A DNA stretch of 64,000 nt from Xenorhabdus doucetiae (GCF_000968195.1 NZ_FO704550.1:992001-1056000), one strand, 5' to 3'. Positions 38,101 to 45,704 are shown, counted from the first letter of the stretch. Notes: a model not told the origin generated them from the sequence alone. Numbers and translations: made by a program.

Positions 38101-38564
38101 AACAGGCTTTAGATCGTCTGCTCTTACCGATAGCCAATCCGGAGAATGTTTTCGTGAATCGGCGTGATGATGACCTGATGTTGACCGACACCAGCAATGG
38201 AACAGCATTAGTGGTGCGTCAGGTATTTGGTAATCAGGCCGAAGCCCATCAGCATTTGCATATCAATCTGGCGGGAACCTCGTCGGCGATTAACGTGGAA
38301 CACCTCGTCAAGCGCATTAGCAAACAGGAGAACACTAATAGCGTGTTGATGGATTTATCCTGGGCCAGTAGACAACCGGCCATTGCCACTCATGCCACTA
38401 CCACTGTTTCAGAGGCGGAAATTCCGAGTTTGGCGAAGCTGGGAGAAGCGATGGCTTCATTCCCTGATGTTGGCAGTACCTATGAGTATCTGCAACCCAG
38501 TTTTCAACCTGCCAATATAGAACAACTGTTCTTATTGCCTAATTCCAACTCTATTATAAGGTAA
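32163..38564 (+). CDS. Large TcdA/TcdB-pore toxin with YopT-like (C58) protease and CNF-like Cys/His motif
   Basis: A 2133-residue protein without a signal peptide. Residues 150-200 have GTLSGCSVVV...YRVYH (Cys164, His180), resembling the SGC/His pair of CNF-type deamidases. Residues 260-400 are helical, possibly coiled. Residues 515-645 look like a C58 cysteine protease: Cys529 (SGGRCYPL), His618 (NHSMLVG), Asp637 (YDPNVGIF). Residues about 690-1100 match the TcdA/TcdB pore-forming region, with a hydrophobic Gly/Ala-rich stretch at 930-1025. The rest is beta-rich, with one RTX-like motif (YGGANNDTYRF, about 1950). The plan resembles Mcf-type insect toxins: entry by pore, protease for self-processing or effector action. 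The domain names are my pattern matches. Confidence 0.8.
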   Translation: MPNNSNQPLLVSAQTTLEEMPRKPNIDVSNPALLAQAARDRELKSGLVSMSGGSEPRQGSADIQQLAIDPVAFAKSNTISAETLVRAGQLPAEGRAKLVKVKTGLYEVEYSDAISTNDITESSVPAYFLGYNGANQANALPAYVDIPKHAVPGSFLFTGTLSGCSVVVTNLDDNTYRVYHDGRVNSSLLYDNVVMAVDYQDYQVADTAEGLAAAYMQYVNGEWQLVFQRQEYQRDGYLLWPKLRSGEEPISIQAADSQVTERNQTQFTDYREKIHQKLKKIDGLLEVFVEGVSDGVYEEGAFSPHHPAIAAWIELRDKVQAKITADTQQLVDKRSELYQRQRSTRDALIDQQIKQLNITLEFYKEQYDSVLREVFSVEQSWLWQQIKSKEGIDAVLKMNDTSIQGGGQERDGSLGERYAIVEAYQRRGANTEFFDGLRDFQDISIPGFNDKMSALEMKKLFLDSPLTPKQRGALSSHITETSRAEYIDKILKQTAIFSEDFQQAGSNFSRLVPQNFYLSLVGDVSGGRCYPLVRAMAVALASNGEAGINSLVEKLFFAAASPQAGSSTLLKNSLIRLHSNVEAVQASTMRGQVTLSEVVSLLEGKTGTSIFALNTRNHSMLVGCTVRAEGRRYYFYDPNVGIFAFDNAASFSRAMEQHLVKRNMAVYYGSLGSQSVPVFNLVEIDPDKMARVPVGNGLDVADLTRPDELATVIEQRQWVKQTVNAQVKIAEDTQLHTALATLDTEQWGDKFDQAMTRLAQENRLDQRWIPVIGNIEEQGEGRYRVQFINRENLEQTQWVNSNDATFVEFRRFVDEHMLTLGKHFTLEQGQLRLNGGGEASPVDGLNAGFAVQTLIQWFADKNRHDAAHGIVSPDLATALKVHSYLNYAQMVHSSVNDVTKVTELVRTALRGEVVVAETSLNTFSSALAHTVNEGMGVLLGGAFVGLDAYELAHAETDTQKAVFGTQLAFDSASFVTGAAGVGAGLVGASTTAAVLGGAGVILGGLAVGFTALAQAFGAVAEDAKAVGGYFDMLDKAYKGNGYRYDSEKKVLVPLAGAVIKTLDLRNSQIDFDSQYIYRTHSGSTGSGKINYFFWIGDFPKMVHDRSQAIEVRSGIGYKDVSHTLDHSDSNVLILPGTPKSFIRYEYMQLPGATTRHDTGFDVIRRLEEHKRFDYDFYIFPGEVTIRRLHQEYVKTPIEVVLDPRNRKLIVPELPKELYGYLHYEIKGAGGEYLIGLNEGTSVKLVSDVANSNGSDTLPSRWIIDSSQLANDTISVSKNQLVVGGVVVELDPSQNGQVLVVNSKNEVSEVDFSNLTTQVVREDASKWQVSGQQIEQHLSDLAKAHQLHGQYVVVENYRHNGRDVGRAFYDVAKERMIFTDTSHEQAKHAQLGAVMGDHAYFYDADNAVAWRVDITTGQIDAQFVPWFNDNAGKISRLWQEGDAVYLARHYQLKEREAELGYRVLGDRMELVSAVGDDELLQRLASTDRHGDVLEAILQGYKNNSTQRETSRYTLDARLIKPTKAALVTVFGMDAVGAAHRYWIRTNDGTLIKPNLAPPTDQTWHFAAHEQTRSAWQIPADLVLAGNIPDPAGLAGKEVFFFYSRKQKALFRQEGPGQAVIDANHPTALRVNTPPLANVVNLNGSLLAITEDGRVAQLNALGQLNYEAVNEHWLKGRPHWWQDLANVTDNRATLAVFGVKGTDGKSLLPVWYHNGQVIVASAELQSKSLQFLGFEADGSSARLFEPESGKLYRQPAMTTNALAAAFGSGHVLDALAPLPVANELTPDLPLKEVQQVDAGMRLITTKGEILLRANNGALRLVGVDQEWQQSNGIHLSQALTELADQWHAKGVLTLQDNTMPGWFDVGSGQVFSGNGIPASDNLRFLGINAKNKTAYVYDQTDQKLYQINDNRVTALNKFIKMERINSSLLLQGGVASDNLTLPIIDGIDSLVLYGGANNDTYRFSEEMWAHYRTVIIDNNDPKQALDRLLLPIANPENVFVNRRDDDLMLTDTSNGTALVVRQVFGNQAEAHQHLHINLAGTSSAINVEHLVKRISKQENTNSVLMDLSWASRQPAIATHATTTVSEAEIPSLAKLGEAMASFPDVGSTYEYLQPSFQPANIEQLFLLPNSNSIIR

Positions 38565-38581
38565 GTACGAAAAACAGCAGG

Positions 38582-38606
38582 AGGGGCTAATATGCCCTTT
38601 TTGTTT
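38582..38606 (+). terminator. Rho-independent terminator after the toxin gene
   Basis: GGGC-TAATAT-GCCC extended by G-T and A-T pairs, followed by TTTTTGTTTTTG, 18 bp after the toxin stop. Confidence 0.7.
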
Positions 38607-38632
38607 TTGTATTTCATATCATGGTTATTTAA

Positions 38633-38692
38633 GGCAGTGCTAAAACAGGATAACATTGATTATCTTTGGCACTGCCAACAATGATTGAAAAA
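38633..38692. repeat. Inverted repeat related to the ICE palindromes
   Basis: GGCAGTGC (38633-38640) pairs with GCACTGCC (38669-38676). CAGGATAACATTG (38646-38658) and TTGGCACTGCCAACAATGAT also resemble the noncoding region at 60053-60241 inside the ICE. It may be a degraded copy of that region or a terminator for the isochorismatase gene. Confidence 0.4.
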
Positions 38693-38728
38693 TTACTTCT
38701 ATAACAAATCGATTGAAATATCTATTGC

Positions 38729-39340
38729 CTAAAACGATGCGCTAATCACATCAGAACAATGGACTAAGGTCGCATACCGATCATTCAGTGCCGCCATTGC
38801 AGTTCGATGTACTGACTCTGCATTAATGAGTGAACCATCAATATATTTCAGGTCACGACTCGCGCAGGCATCAACACAGACAAAATTTTCATACCCTAAC
38901 TCTAATGCTTTAATGGCTGTGGCAGTAACACACATATGGCTCATAAAACCCGCTAAGACAAGTTGCTTTCGGCACGTCTGTGATAACAAGTCATTTAATT
39001 CTGTAGCGTAAAAGGAACTAGGTAGTGACTTGGTGATCAGTTTCTCTTCACTGTTTGCTTCGACGTCTTTAATCAAACATGATTTATCTTTGAGCGGATC
39101 AAATATAGCGGAACCGGGTTTGGCATGATGGACAACATGAAAGACAGGAACATTGTTTTTTCTGGCATGTGTTAACAGCTTAGCCGCGTTGGTGACGGCT
39201 TTTTGACCTGATTCACCTAATGATAAAACGCCATCAGAATATTCTTTCTGGAAATCGATTAGCACGAGCGCAGCCTTATTCCAATCGAGTTTCTTTTCTG
39301 GTATTCCGATAATTTCGAGTAATGTCTTAGGGGCGTTCAC
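38729..39340 (-). CDS. Isochorismatase-family cysteine hydrolase
   Basis: About 203 residues from a GTG at 39340 with AAGGA seven bases upstream (frame VNAPKTLLEIIGIPEKKLDW); an upstream GTG at 39373 lacks a ribosome-binding site. The catalytic triad of the family is visible: Asp in ALVLIDFQKEYSDG, Lys in KLITKSLPSSF, and Cys in GFMSHMCVTATAIKALELGY. Members hydrolyse amides such as nicotinamide or N-carbamoyl compounds, or isochorismate. The substrate is unknown. It is divergent from a LysR gene, which probably controls it. Confidence 0.85.
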   Translation of the reverse strand: MNAPKTLLEIIGIPEKKLDWNKAALVLIDFQKEYSDGVLSLGESGQKAVTNAAKLLTHARKNNVPVFHVVHHAKPGSAIFDPLKDKSCLIKDVEANSEEKLITKSLPSSFYATELNDLLSQTCRKQLVLAGFMSHMCVTATAIKALELGYENFVCVDACASRDLKYIDGSLINAESVHRTAMAALNDRYATLVHCSDVISASF

Positions 39341-39526
39341 TATATTTTCCTTATATTGATTAATAAGACCCACTCAGATTACGAAATACCTTGCCAAAAG
39401 TCATTGTGAAATATTGCAGATTAGAAGTGCAAAAAAGTTTTTTAAGATTGCAAACTCTTACTATTATGAAAATTTATTTATTAGTGTTATGGTTTATATT
39501 CTGTTTCTTAAGAAAAGAATATACTT

Positions 39527-40381
39527 ATGGATGATATTAATTGGGATGATTTGAGATTCTTTACGGCGTTAGTTGAGTGCCGGACAGTTTCTGCGGCTTC
39601 ACAAAGATTGAAAGTAAACCACGTAACAGTATCCAGACGAATTGAGCGCCTTGAGTATACTTTGAAAAATCGTCTTTTTGATCGCACACAAGACGGTTAT
39701 TTACCAACTGTGGAGGGGGTAATCTTATATCAGAAAACATCGCCAATGAGAGAGCATGTTGAAAGCCTGGCAGACTACTTTCATCGGGATGGCTATTCTA
39801 AAAAAAGTGTAGTTATCTCAATGACTTCTTCAATGGCTGAATATTTTATCGTTCCCAGGCTCAATGAGTTGATTAAAAGACACCCAGAAATTAGACTGGA
39901 AATCGATATATCAAATCGTAATGTTAGTATTCCAAGAAAAGAGGCGGATATAGCATTGCGTTTAGAATTGCCGGAAAAAGGAGAGTATTTGAGCAGGAAA
40001 GTGGGTGAAATTGCTTATAAACTTTGTGGAACACCTGAAGTTATAGAAAAAATAAAAAATAAGAAAAATATCAGTATTGTGACTTTTAGCAGTGACTTTA
40101 GCCACTTACCTGAGTCTCAGTATCTTATAAGGCGATTTGGGAATAAATCAATTCGCTTCCAGTCGAATTCAGTTACTACTCAACGTATTGCTGCTGAAAA
40201 TGGGTATGGTGTAGCACTGCTTCCTTCATTAGCCATTAAAGCGAGTTCGTTAGTGTGTATAGAATTAGATGAACCTATTATACGTCCAGTCTGGATGTTG
40301 ACATCCAAGCAGACAATGCAAATGACAACCAGTCGATTGGTTGCCGAGGAATTACAAAGAATTTTCGATGGAATGAAATGA
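39527..40381 (+). CDS. LysR-family transcriptional regulator
   Basis: The 284-residue protein has an N-terminal winged helix-turn-helix (DDLRFFTALVECRTVSAASQ, RLKVNHVTVSRRIERLEYTL, FDRTQDGYLPTVEG) and a periplasmic-binding-protein-like effector domain from about residue 90. It is divergent from the isochorismatase-like gene across 186 bp, the classic LysR arrangement, so that gene is the likely target. The AT-rich composition suits the local context. Confidence 0.9.
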   Translation: MDDINWDDLRFFTALVECRTVSAASQRLKVNHVTVSRRIERLEYTLKNRLFDRTQDGYLPTVEGVILYQKTSPMREHVESLADYFHRDGYSKKSVVISMTSSMAEYFIVPRLNELIKRHPEIRLEIDISNRNVSIPRKEADIALRLELPEKGEYLSRKVGEIAYKLCGTPEVIEKIKNKKNISIVTFSSDFSHLPESQYLIRRFGNKSIRFQSNSVTTQRIAAENGYGVALLPSLAIKASSLVCIELDEPIIRPVWMLTSKQTMQMTTSRLVAEELQRIFDGMK

Positions 40382-40941
40382 TAGATTGAAATATTTAAAA
40401 AATCTTTTTTTAATGAAGAATAAAAAAAATGAGTAATTTTACTCCCTCAAATAACCCTTTAATCTTCTAAGTACTACATACTACAGCCGTAATTTCCATT
40501 GTGGCATGATTGCCTTGGCGTATTTTCTTAAAATACGGAGAGGTACCCAATGTTATCATCGGCCCACAGCAAGCTGGAAGCCCGTTTATTACCGGAAGAC
40601 TTTCTGGTGCCGCAGGGGAACCACCTGAATCCAACCGGAAGTCTCTTCGCTCTGCCATTGGAAGCGGCATCGGCACCCGAGCCATCCGGTGATACTGATA
40701 CCCTGCTGTTTTAATCTGGTCATCGAATCTTTTCACAAGAATGTTGCAAAAAATAACCATCACGGCTCAAAACTAATCAAACGATCTGTGCCGGAGAAAG
40801 AAACGATTGCCATCCAAGCTAACTTAAAGACATTATTACAAAATAAATAGTTTCAATTATTGTTTATATATTTATTTTCAATAAAACTTTTTTAAACAAT
40901 CCATTGTCATGATGTTTTAGTGTCATCAGGAAGCAAATAAC
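40382..40941. other. 560-bp gap with a GC-richer patch
   Basis: The flanks are AT-rich, but 40540-40720 is GC-richer and includes a possible 54-codon ORF (listed separately). A second frame, open from about 40650 to 40849, encodes an unrecognised tail (FNLVIESFHKNVAKNNHHG). Together these look like remnants of acquired DNA next to the integrase fragment. Confidence 0.4.
40550..40714 (+). CDS. Hypothetical 54-residue ORF
   Basis: The ATG at 40550 with GGAGAGG eight bases upstream opens 54 codons: MLSSAHSKLEARLLPEDFLV, then PQGNHLNPTGSLFALPLEAA, ending GDTDTLLF. It has higher GC content than its surroundings. I do not recognise the family, and a longer overlapping minus-strand ORF is equally unrecognisable. 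It could be a small gene or a fragment. Confidence 0.3.
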   Translation: MLSSAHSKLEARLLPEDFLVPQGNHLNPTGSLFALPLEAASAPEPSGDTDTLLF

Positions 40942-41274
40942 ATGTTGCGGAGAGCAGAAAAAATTAGTTGGGATGAATTATTAGAAGAATACTTTCGTTC
41001 ACATATGTTGCGGCCGACAACTAAGCGGAGCTATGACGAGGTGAAACGAGGATTTGTTAACTTTATGGGGGAAACGATGCTGCCGGAGGAAGTGACTCAC
41101 CGGGACGTTCTGCGCTGGCGGTGTTATCTTCTGGGGCAGAAGAAACAGTCCGTCCATAGCTGGAACAATAAGGTGGTTCATCTATGGGCGATTTTTAATT
41201 TCGGTATGGAAAGAAAACTATTGCCGCATACCCAAAATCCGTTTAACGGTATGGTCATCAAAAAAACAGGCTAA
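40942..41274 (+). pseudogene. Truncated tyrosine recombinase (N-terminal core-binding domain only)
   Basis: The 110 residues (ISWDELLEEYFRSHMLRPTT, KRSYDEVKRGFVNFMGETML, VTHRDVLRWRCYLLGQ, SWNNKVVHLWAIFNFGMERK) match the SAM-like core-binding domain of phage-type integrases. The frame ends at QNPFNGMVIKKTG, just where the catalytic domain should begin. No R-H-R-Y region follows. It is a truncated gene or an orphan domain at the edge of the tRNA-Phe island. Confidence 0.7.
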
Positions 41275-41325
41275 TGGATGAGCTCTTCACCTTACTTGGT
41301 ATCAGAACTAACAATGAGCTGATAA

Positions 41326-41353
41326 TAAAAAGGTGCTTGCTTACGCAGGCACC
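41326..41353 (-). terminator. Rho-independent terminator for leftward transcription from the island
   Basis: On the minus strand GGTGCCTGC-GTAA-GCAAGCACC (one G-T pair) is followed by TTTTTATTATC. It would end transcripts coming from the Ner-like gene. Confidence 0.65.
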
Positions 41354-41415
41354 CTGTATTGCTTTAATTTGCCTGTTGACTGATTTAAGACCTTCAACAA
41401 GCGAATTTTTAAATT

Positions 41416-41436
41416 GGTGCCGGAGGCGGAATCGAA
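41416..41436. repeat. Degenerate tRNA-Phe 3'-end copy (putative distal att site)
   Basis: GGTGCCGGAGGCGGAATCGAA equals the tRNA-Phe 3'-end sequence at 53413 with one C missing, in the same orientation. Together they bracket 12 kb of phage-satellite-like DNA, so this is the probable distal attachment site. Confidence 0.65.
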
Positions 41437-41701
41437 AATAAATGTAATTTATTGATTATTATGAATTTATTTTAAGATGTCTCTTTTGTGCCCCTTTTAA
41501 TGCCCCTGAATTATTTTGTTACATAAATCTCGGCATGGGGCTGATTATACTAACCTTTATTACGTTTGTATATTTTTTTCGTTGTTTTAAAGCAAAAAAG
41601 CCATGAGGTTTAAAAATGGTCAAATTTGGCTGCCATTTCATACTCAAGGCTTCATATTAAAATTTATCATTTTTACGAAGTCGATCACAAATTGAGGCAG
41701 G

Positions 41702-41965
41702 TTATTCCTGTGACTTATCGCGAACCTTGCGTTCAATCAGTTGACCACTAACACCAAAATAGCGACTCGGCCAGATTTCCGAAGGATGTATACCGAGGTA
41801 GTTCGCAATAATCCACTCCCCTTTAGGCCACGGGCGGCTTAATGCGTTTGCTAATGTCGATGAACTGAGTCCCGCTTCACGAGAAACAGCCGCTAAGGTT
41901 GTACCACGTTTACGTAATGCAGCAATAATATCGGCTTGATGCCAGTCATTTCTAACGTTATTCAT
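41702..41965 (-). CDS. Ner/Nlp-like helix-turn-helix regulator
   Basis: An 87-residue protein from the ATG at 41965 (MNNVRNDWHQADIIAALRKR), with AGGGGTAGCAGGA upstream; the frame opens at 41983 without a site. It resembles the Mu Ner/SfsB family: WHQADIIAALRKRGTTLAAV, SREAGLSSSTLANALSRPWP and GEWIIANYLGIHPSEIWPSR. Such proteins act as negative regulators of early phage transcription. Its gene lies near the distal end of the island, close to candidate structured RNAs. Confidence 0.85.
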   Translation of the reverse strand: MNNVRNDWHQADIIAALRKRGTTLAAVSREAGLSSSTLANALSRPWPKGEWIIANYLGIHPSEIWPSRYFGVSGQLIERKVRDKSQE

Positions 41966-42007
41966 TCCTGCTACCCCTTCCATTAATTAATCATTGATGG
42001 TGGTGAT

Positions 42008-42202
42008 TCAGACAGGGTTTGCAGACCGGCACTTATTCCGGCGAGGCATAGCCTCCCCAGCCTGAACCACCATAGAAAAGGTAATAGCAAGAACACTGGT
42101 AAAGTATCTTACCAGTGTATAAGTGCGCAAGGCTGCAAAACCTTGACCATTGGATTTTGCCAATGGCGTGGATACTTTAACTGATTGTTTTATCTGACTC
42201 AA
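42008..42202 (-). CDS. Hypothetical 64-residue ORF overlapping an RNA-like hairpin cluster
   Basis: The frame from the ATG at 42202 encodes MSQIKQSVKVSTPLAKSNGQ and then a mildly hydrophobic segment (VRYFTSVLAITFSMVVQAGE), ending at NPV. No clear ribosome-binding site is seen. Three consecutive stem-loops lie inside it (42093-42166), so the conserved element may be an RNA rather than a protein. The overlap of a small ORF with a C4-like antisense RNA is known for icd loci of phage P1 and relatives, but I cannot confirm that here. Confidence 0.4.
   Translation of the reverse strand: MSQIKQSVKVSTPLAKSNGQGFAALRTYTLVRYFTSVLAITFSMVVQAGEAMPRRNKCRSANPV
42093..42166 (-). ncRNA. Candidate structured RNA: three consecutive stem-loops
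   Basis: ACACTGGTAA/TTACCAGTGT (42093-42118, perfect 10 bp), CAAGG/CCTTG (42128-42145) and CCATTGG/CCAATGG (42147-42166, perfect 7 bp) follow each other with almost no spacing. Such density is unusual. Near a Ner-like regulator of a P4-like island, a C4/IsrK-like antisense RNA is one possibility. The strand is a guess from the neighbouring gene. Confidence 0.4.
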
Positions 42203-43375
42203 TAACTGAATTACTAAGTCTAATGATTATGAATTCGCTCAATATCGCGTCAGTATCCATTACAATATTTCAAATTCATTATTATTTTAACTGTAATTAA
42301 ATGATATTTATCATTATTTTAAATGAAGACACAATGAATCCTGCCCTCAGTCATCGGACAAACTCAGAGGAAAATACGGACGGCTAAATAATCTTTGTTG
42401 TTTGTTCTCGTTCGTGATCGCTTTGCTATCCGCATTTCCCCTGTGTTTTCAGACCATTTTCATTCATTTCTAACATTTCGAAACATTCTCTGCGTGTCGG
42501 TTAGATTCACCGTTCCGTGGTGCGTCAGATAATGTGTAGCAGAGAGAGCATTGTGTTGAGTTATTGCAGGAGTTCGCTACGTGCATGCCAGGCACGGCGA
42601 TGGTGTACTCCCCGTTCAGTGCCTGATCTCAGTCAGGATGAACGCCTCATTAATCGTGACGTGTGTCATATTTCCTTTTTGCTGCATCAGCCTGTTTTAA
42701 GGCAGTGGGTTGAAAACCAGACTTGAAATTCGTTCATCAATCAAACGAAATGTCAGTCAATGGCCTGTTTCGGGAGGTTGCACTGAGTAATCCGTAGTTC
42801 AAATCGGCCGTAAAGCCAGTCCGGTTGCGCTCTGGAAGTTTGCCGCCCGGCGGCGTCACTTGGTAATCGCTACGCTGTTACGCAAGTGACGCCGCGCAGT
42901 TTTCGGGACGTTTGTTATTCGTGGATAAGCAGTTGGTGAATGTTGTACCAGCTAAAACGGTATCGGTCAGAACGTGACAGATACCATTCTGCGGGGAGTG
43001 TGTGATAAGCCGATGCATAAGACCGGTAAACTTTCATCGCCGGACGGTGGGTTATGTGTCCGGCAATATCTACTTCCAAAAGTGCGCAGATGTACCACAA
43101 TTCTTGCTCTCCCTTTCAGGCTACGGGAGTTTTTTCTCGCCACCCGAAGGCGATCTTTGCAGGCGATAAGATCGTTGCAGTCACACGATAATATATTATC
43201 GTTTGGATTAAACAAGTTCAAATTTTTGTTTGTCGCGGTCAGGAAATAGAGGACACTTCTTTAGTTTCTTCCCATTGTTTTTTGCATTAAGTCGGTGAAA
43301 TTCCACCATTATAGCTGTGGGACAGGAAAGTGCCCTCTGTCTGTTGACCACTATGGTGTAGTATGTGGTGCATGT
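42203..43375. other. 1.17-kb region without a convincing gene: hairpins and a duplicated element
   Basis: Short open frames exist on both strands, but none looks like a protein family. It includes a perfect 13-bp inverted repeat, GCGGCGTCACTTG (42850-42862) with CAAGTGACGCCGC (42883-42895), and the element at 43028-43164 that recurs before the STY4534-type gene. It is probably noncoding mobile-element DNA. Confidence 0.5.
43028..43164 (-). repeat. Duplicated mobile-element sequence, copy A (candidate regulatory RNA)
   Basis: Read on the minus strand from 43164, GCCTGCAAAGATCGCCT and the following 110 bases align closely with 63188-63308. The CTCCC/GGGAG hairpin is preserved in the other copy by a wobble change (CTCCT), which hints at RNA structure. 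Two frames are open (YICALLEVDIAGH and VVHLRTFGSRYC), and both occur in copy B as well. Its function is unknown. Confidence 0.55.
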
Positions 43376-44179
43376 TTAAACACCAGTTTCCATCCTAACA
43401 GTTTGATTGAAATTTTTAGCCAGAAATCTCATCATTTCCCCTAAAATCTCGTCTGATTTTTCAATAATGGGTATATGAGCAGCATCCCGTAATACTACTA
43501 GCTTTCCACCACGAGCAATTGCCATTTCTTGTGCGGCTGTGGGTGTAGCGACAATATCATTTTCGCCGACTAATACTAGTACTGGAATTTTCTTATTCTT
43601 TGGTTGCCCCGGTGTAATTTGTGATAATGCTTCGGCACATCTCGCATAACCTTCTGCTGAGGTACGGCATAACATCTGTTTCATTCCTATCGCCGATGGT
43701 GTGTCACGAAACTCTGGCGTTACCCAACGTGAGAAGATTTCTTGAACTCGATGGTCTAATCCACAATTGAGGATATCATCGGCTATTGAACTCCAGATAG
43801 ACAGTGCAGCTGGTGCGAGATAAGTGTCAATAAGCACCATTGACAAGAGCCGTTCAGGTACACTGTCGGCTAAATACTGTGCTATCAGCCCACCGATCGA
43901 GACACCAGCTACCGAAAACACATCGATTCCGAAATGATCCGCAACACTGAGTACATCTTTGGCTAGATCCTCTATGAGAAAAGAACCCTGTCCAACTTCA
44001 CTAAGACCATGACCTCGCATATCCAGACGTAGCACACGATAGTTTTGAGTTAAAGTCGAAATCAGTGGATCCCAAAGGTGTAAATTAGTTCCAAGAGAAT
44101 GAAGTAACACTAGAACAGGAGCATCACTGGAGCCTTGTAAATCAACATGCAATATTAATTCACCGGATTTTACGAACAT
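43376..44179 (-). CDS. Alpha/beta hydrolase (enol-lactonase-like), island cargo
   Basis: About 267 residues from the ATG at 44179 (MFVKSGELILHVDLQG) with TAGGAGATTTAAAC upstream; the frame extends to 44212 without a site. The triad is intact: nucleophile Ser in VAGVSIGGLIAQY, Asp in VGENDIVATP, His in RDAAHIPIIEKSDE, and the oxyanion motif LLHSLGTNLHLWDP. The sequence resembles 3-oxoadipate enol-lactonase-like hydrolases, so an ester, lactone or thioester substrate is likely. It is the last gene of a five-gene co-directional cargo set, 266 bp after the EamA gene. Confidence 0.85.
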   Translation of the reverse strand: MFVKSGELILHVDLQGSSDAPVLVLLHSLGTNLHLWDPLISTLTQNYRVLRLDMRGHGLSEVGQGSFLIEDLAKDVLSVADHFGIDVFSVAGVSIGGLIAQYLADSVPERLLSMVLIDTYLAPAALSIWSSIADDILNCGLDHRVQEIFSRWVTPEFRDTPSAIGMKQMLCRTSAEGYARCAEALSQITPGQPKNKKIPVLVLVGENDIVATPTAAQEMAIARGGKLVVLRDAAHIPIIEKSDEILGEMMRFLAKNFNQTVRMETGV

Positions 44180-44445
44180 GTTTAAATCTCCTAGCCTGAT
44201 TGGATAACACATCCAACCTTTAGTAACCTAATGACAAGAAATACTTTACCTTACATCGATTAATTTCTTTTCAGCGAAAAAACAATAATCAAGCCATGGC
44301 TATTCTGAGCTCCCTATTACTGGGAAATAATCTATCACTATAGACACAGATATAAATTTCCCTACCGTAGAGAGAAATAACACTATTAATAAAAAGGGAG
44401 CTATAACTGAATATCCAAACTTAATTATTACATATGGCTAATCAT

Positions 44446-45402
44446 TCAGTTGTCACGAATGGGAATAGCAACTTTTTTGGGTGTACTACGGTAACGCAAA
44501 TACAGGTTATTGAGGATTAGTGCAGAACCCGTGATGCAAGCTCCGGCGATTTCAGGAGCACTTGGCTTTATTCCGGTCATCGCTGAAATAGAGAAAGCGG
44601 TGATTGGTACGATATCCATGAATAATACACCGTTAAGTGGCGTTAGGATTTTATTACCAATATTCCAGCACAGGATCCCAATGAAGCCAGCAATGAAAGC
44701 TGTGTAGAATACATGTGGAATAACAAACTCGAACTCACTGATTGCTGGTACAGGTACAATACCACAGGCATACAGTATACCGTTCAGTACCACTATACTT
44801 ATCACCCCCAGATAAGTCGTCAACGCAGTATATTTTAACGGTGACCAGGTAGGAAAAAATGAAGCTCCCACAGTGTAAATAACCCAACACAGTGCGCCGA
44901 GAATGATAAGTCCATTTGCGGAATAGCTGGAGGGAAAATCAAAAAGATTACTATAGTGACCTTTAGTAATCACAGTCATTACACCAAAAAAGGACATCAG
45001 GATTAACCCAATAGAGATAGCAGGAGGCGCAACCTTGCGTAATACCCAGTTCACAAGAATGCTAAGCATTGGCATAGTTGCCATCATTATGGAGGCCGTT
45101 AATGCGCCACTTTTTCCAGCCATTTGTTGGCCTAAAAATACAAAAAAACCAAAACCAACAAAGCCCACAGAACCCAACAACCATACCAAACCTATACGTT
45201 CACCTTTGAGACTCAAACCTTGCTTTCCTTCGCGTAAAAACAGTGCGATTAGCAATGCAATACCGGCGAAGCCATAGCGTAATAATGTGAATGTATAAGG
45301 GTCGATGCGTGTAAGAGCGCTGGTCATGATCGGAAAAGTTGCTCCCCAAGATAATGTGGCGATCAGACAGCAGATGACACCTGTAGAATAAGAATTTTTC
45401 AT
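44446..45402 (-). CDS. EamA/DMT-family transporter, island cargo
   Basis: The 318-residue protein has ten predicted helices in two EamA repeats (starting YSTGVICCLIATLSWGATFP, and second repeat YSANGLIILGALCWVIYTVG). The family mostly exports metabolites and amino-acid-like compounds at the inner membrane. It may export the product of the adjacent enzymes. It is separated from the PEP-enzyme-like gene by 302 bp, so it could have its own promoter. Confidence 0.85.
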   Translation of the reverse strand: MKNSYSTGVICCLIATLSWGATFPIMTSALTRIDPYTFTLLRYGFAGIALLIALFLREGKQGLSLKGERIGLVWLLGSVGFVGFGFFVFLGQQMAGKSGALTASIMMATMPMLSILVNWVLRKVAPPAISIGLILMSFFGVMTVITKGHYSNLFDFPSSYSANGLIILGALCWVIYTVGASFFPTWSPLKYTALTTYLGVISIVVLNGILYACGIVPVPAISEFEFVIPHVFYTAFIAGFIGILCWNIGNKILTPLNGVLFMDIVPITAFSISAMTGIKPSAPEIAGACITGSALILNNLYLRYRSTPKKVAIPIRDN

Positions 45403-45704
45403 ATTTATATGTCTCAGTTAAATACCATGCAGAATGATTCACATCATGTTTCTGATGCGACTTAATTGGGAAAATTTTGGTCAGAACTAAAAAGTCCATC
45501 CAGCCAACGCATTCATGGAGAACATAAAAACAGTAGGTACTTTGTTTAATTCGCTAAAATAAGCAATAATTGCGTTTACTAGAGACTCGAGTGAATTATC
45601 TAATCGCCAACCTCAAGTTGTTGAGCTATTTCAGATGATTCTTACCAGACCCATGCCTCACTGTTTTTTATGCTTCTCATACACCTCCATTTAGGTAAAA
45701 CGAA
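45403..45704. other. 302-bp spacer between PEP-enzyme-like and EamA genes
   Basis: AT-rich with no gene; a promoter for the EamA-hydrolase pair may lie here, but I cannot place it. Confidence 0.4.

Noticed and set aside
40467..40763. Minus-strand 98-codon ORF
   Set aside because: No recognisable features or ribosome-binding site; it overlaps the GC-rich patch where the plus-strand 54-codon ORF has a better start.
42517..42726. Plus-strand 69-codon ORF
   Set aside because: Composition and sequence look noncoding; no ribosome-binding site or family resemblance.
42974..43249. Plus-strand 91-codon ORF over repeat element A
   Set aside because: The element is conserved on the opposite strand; no family resemblance and no convincing start.
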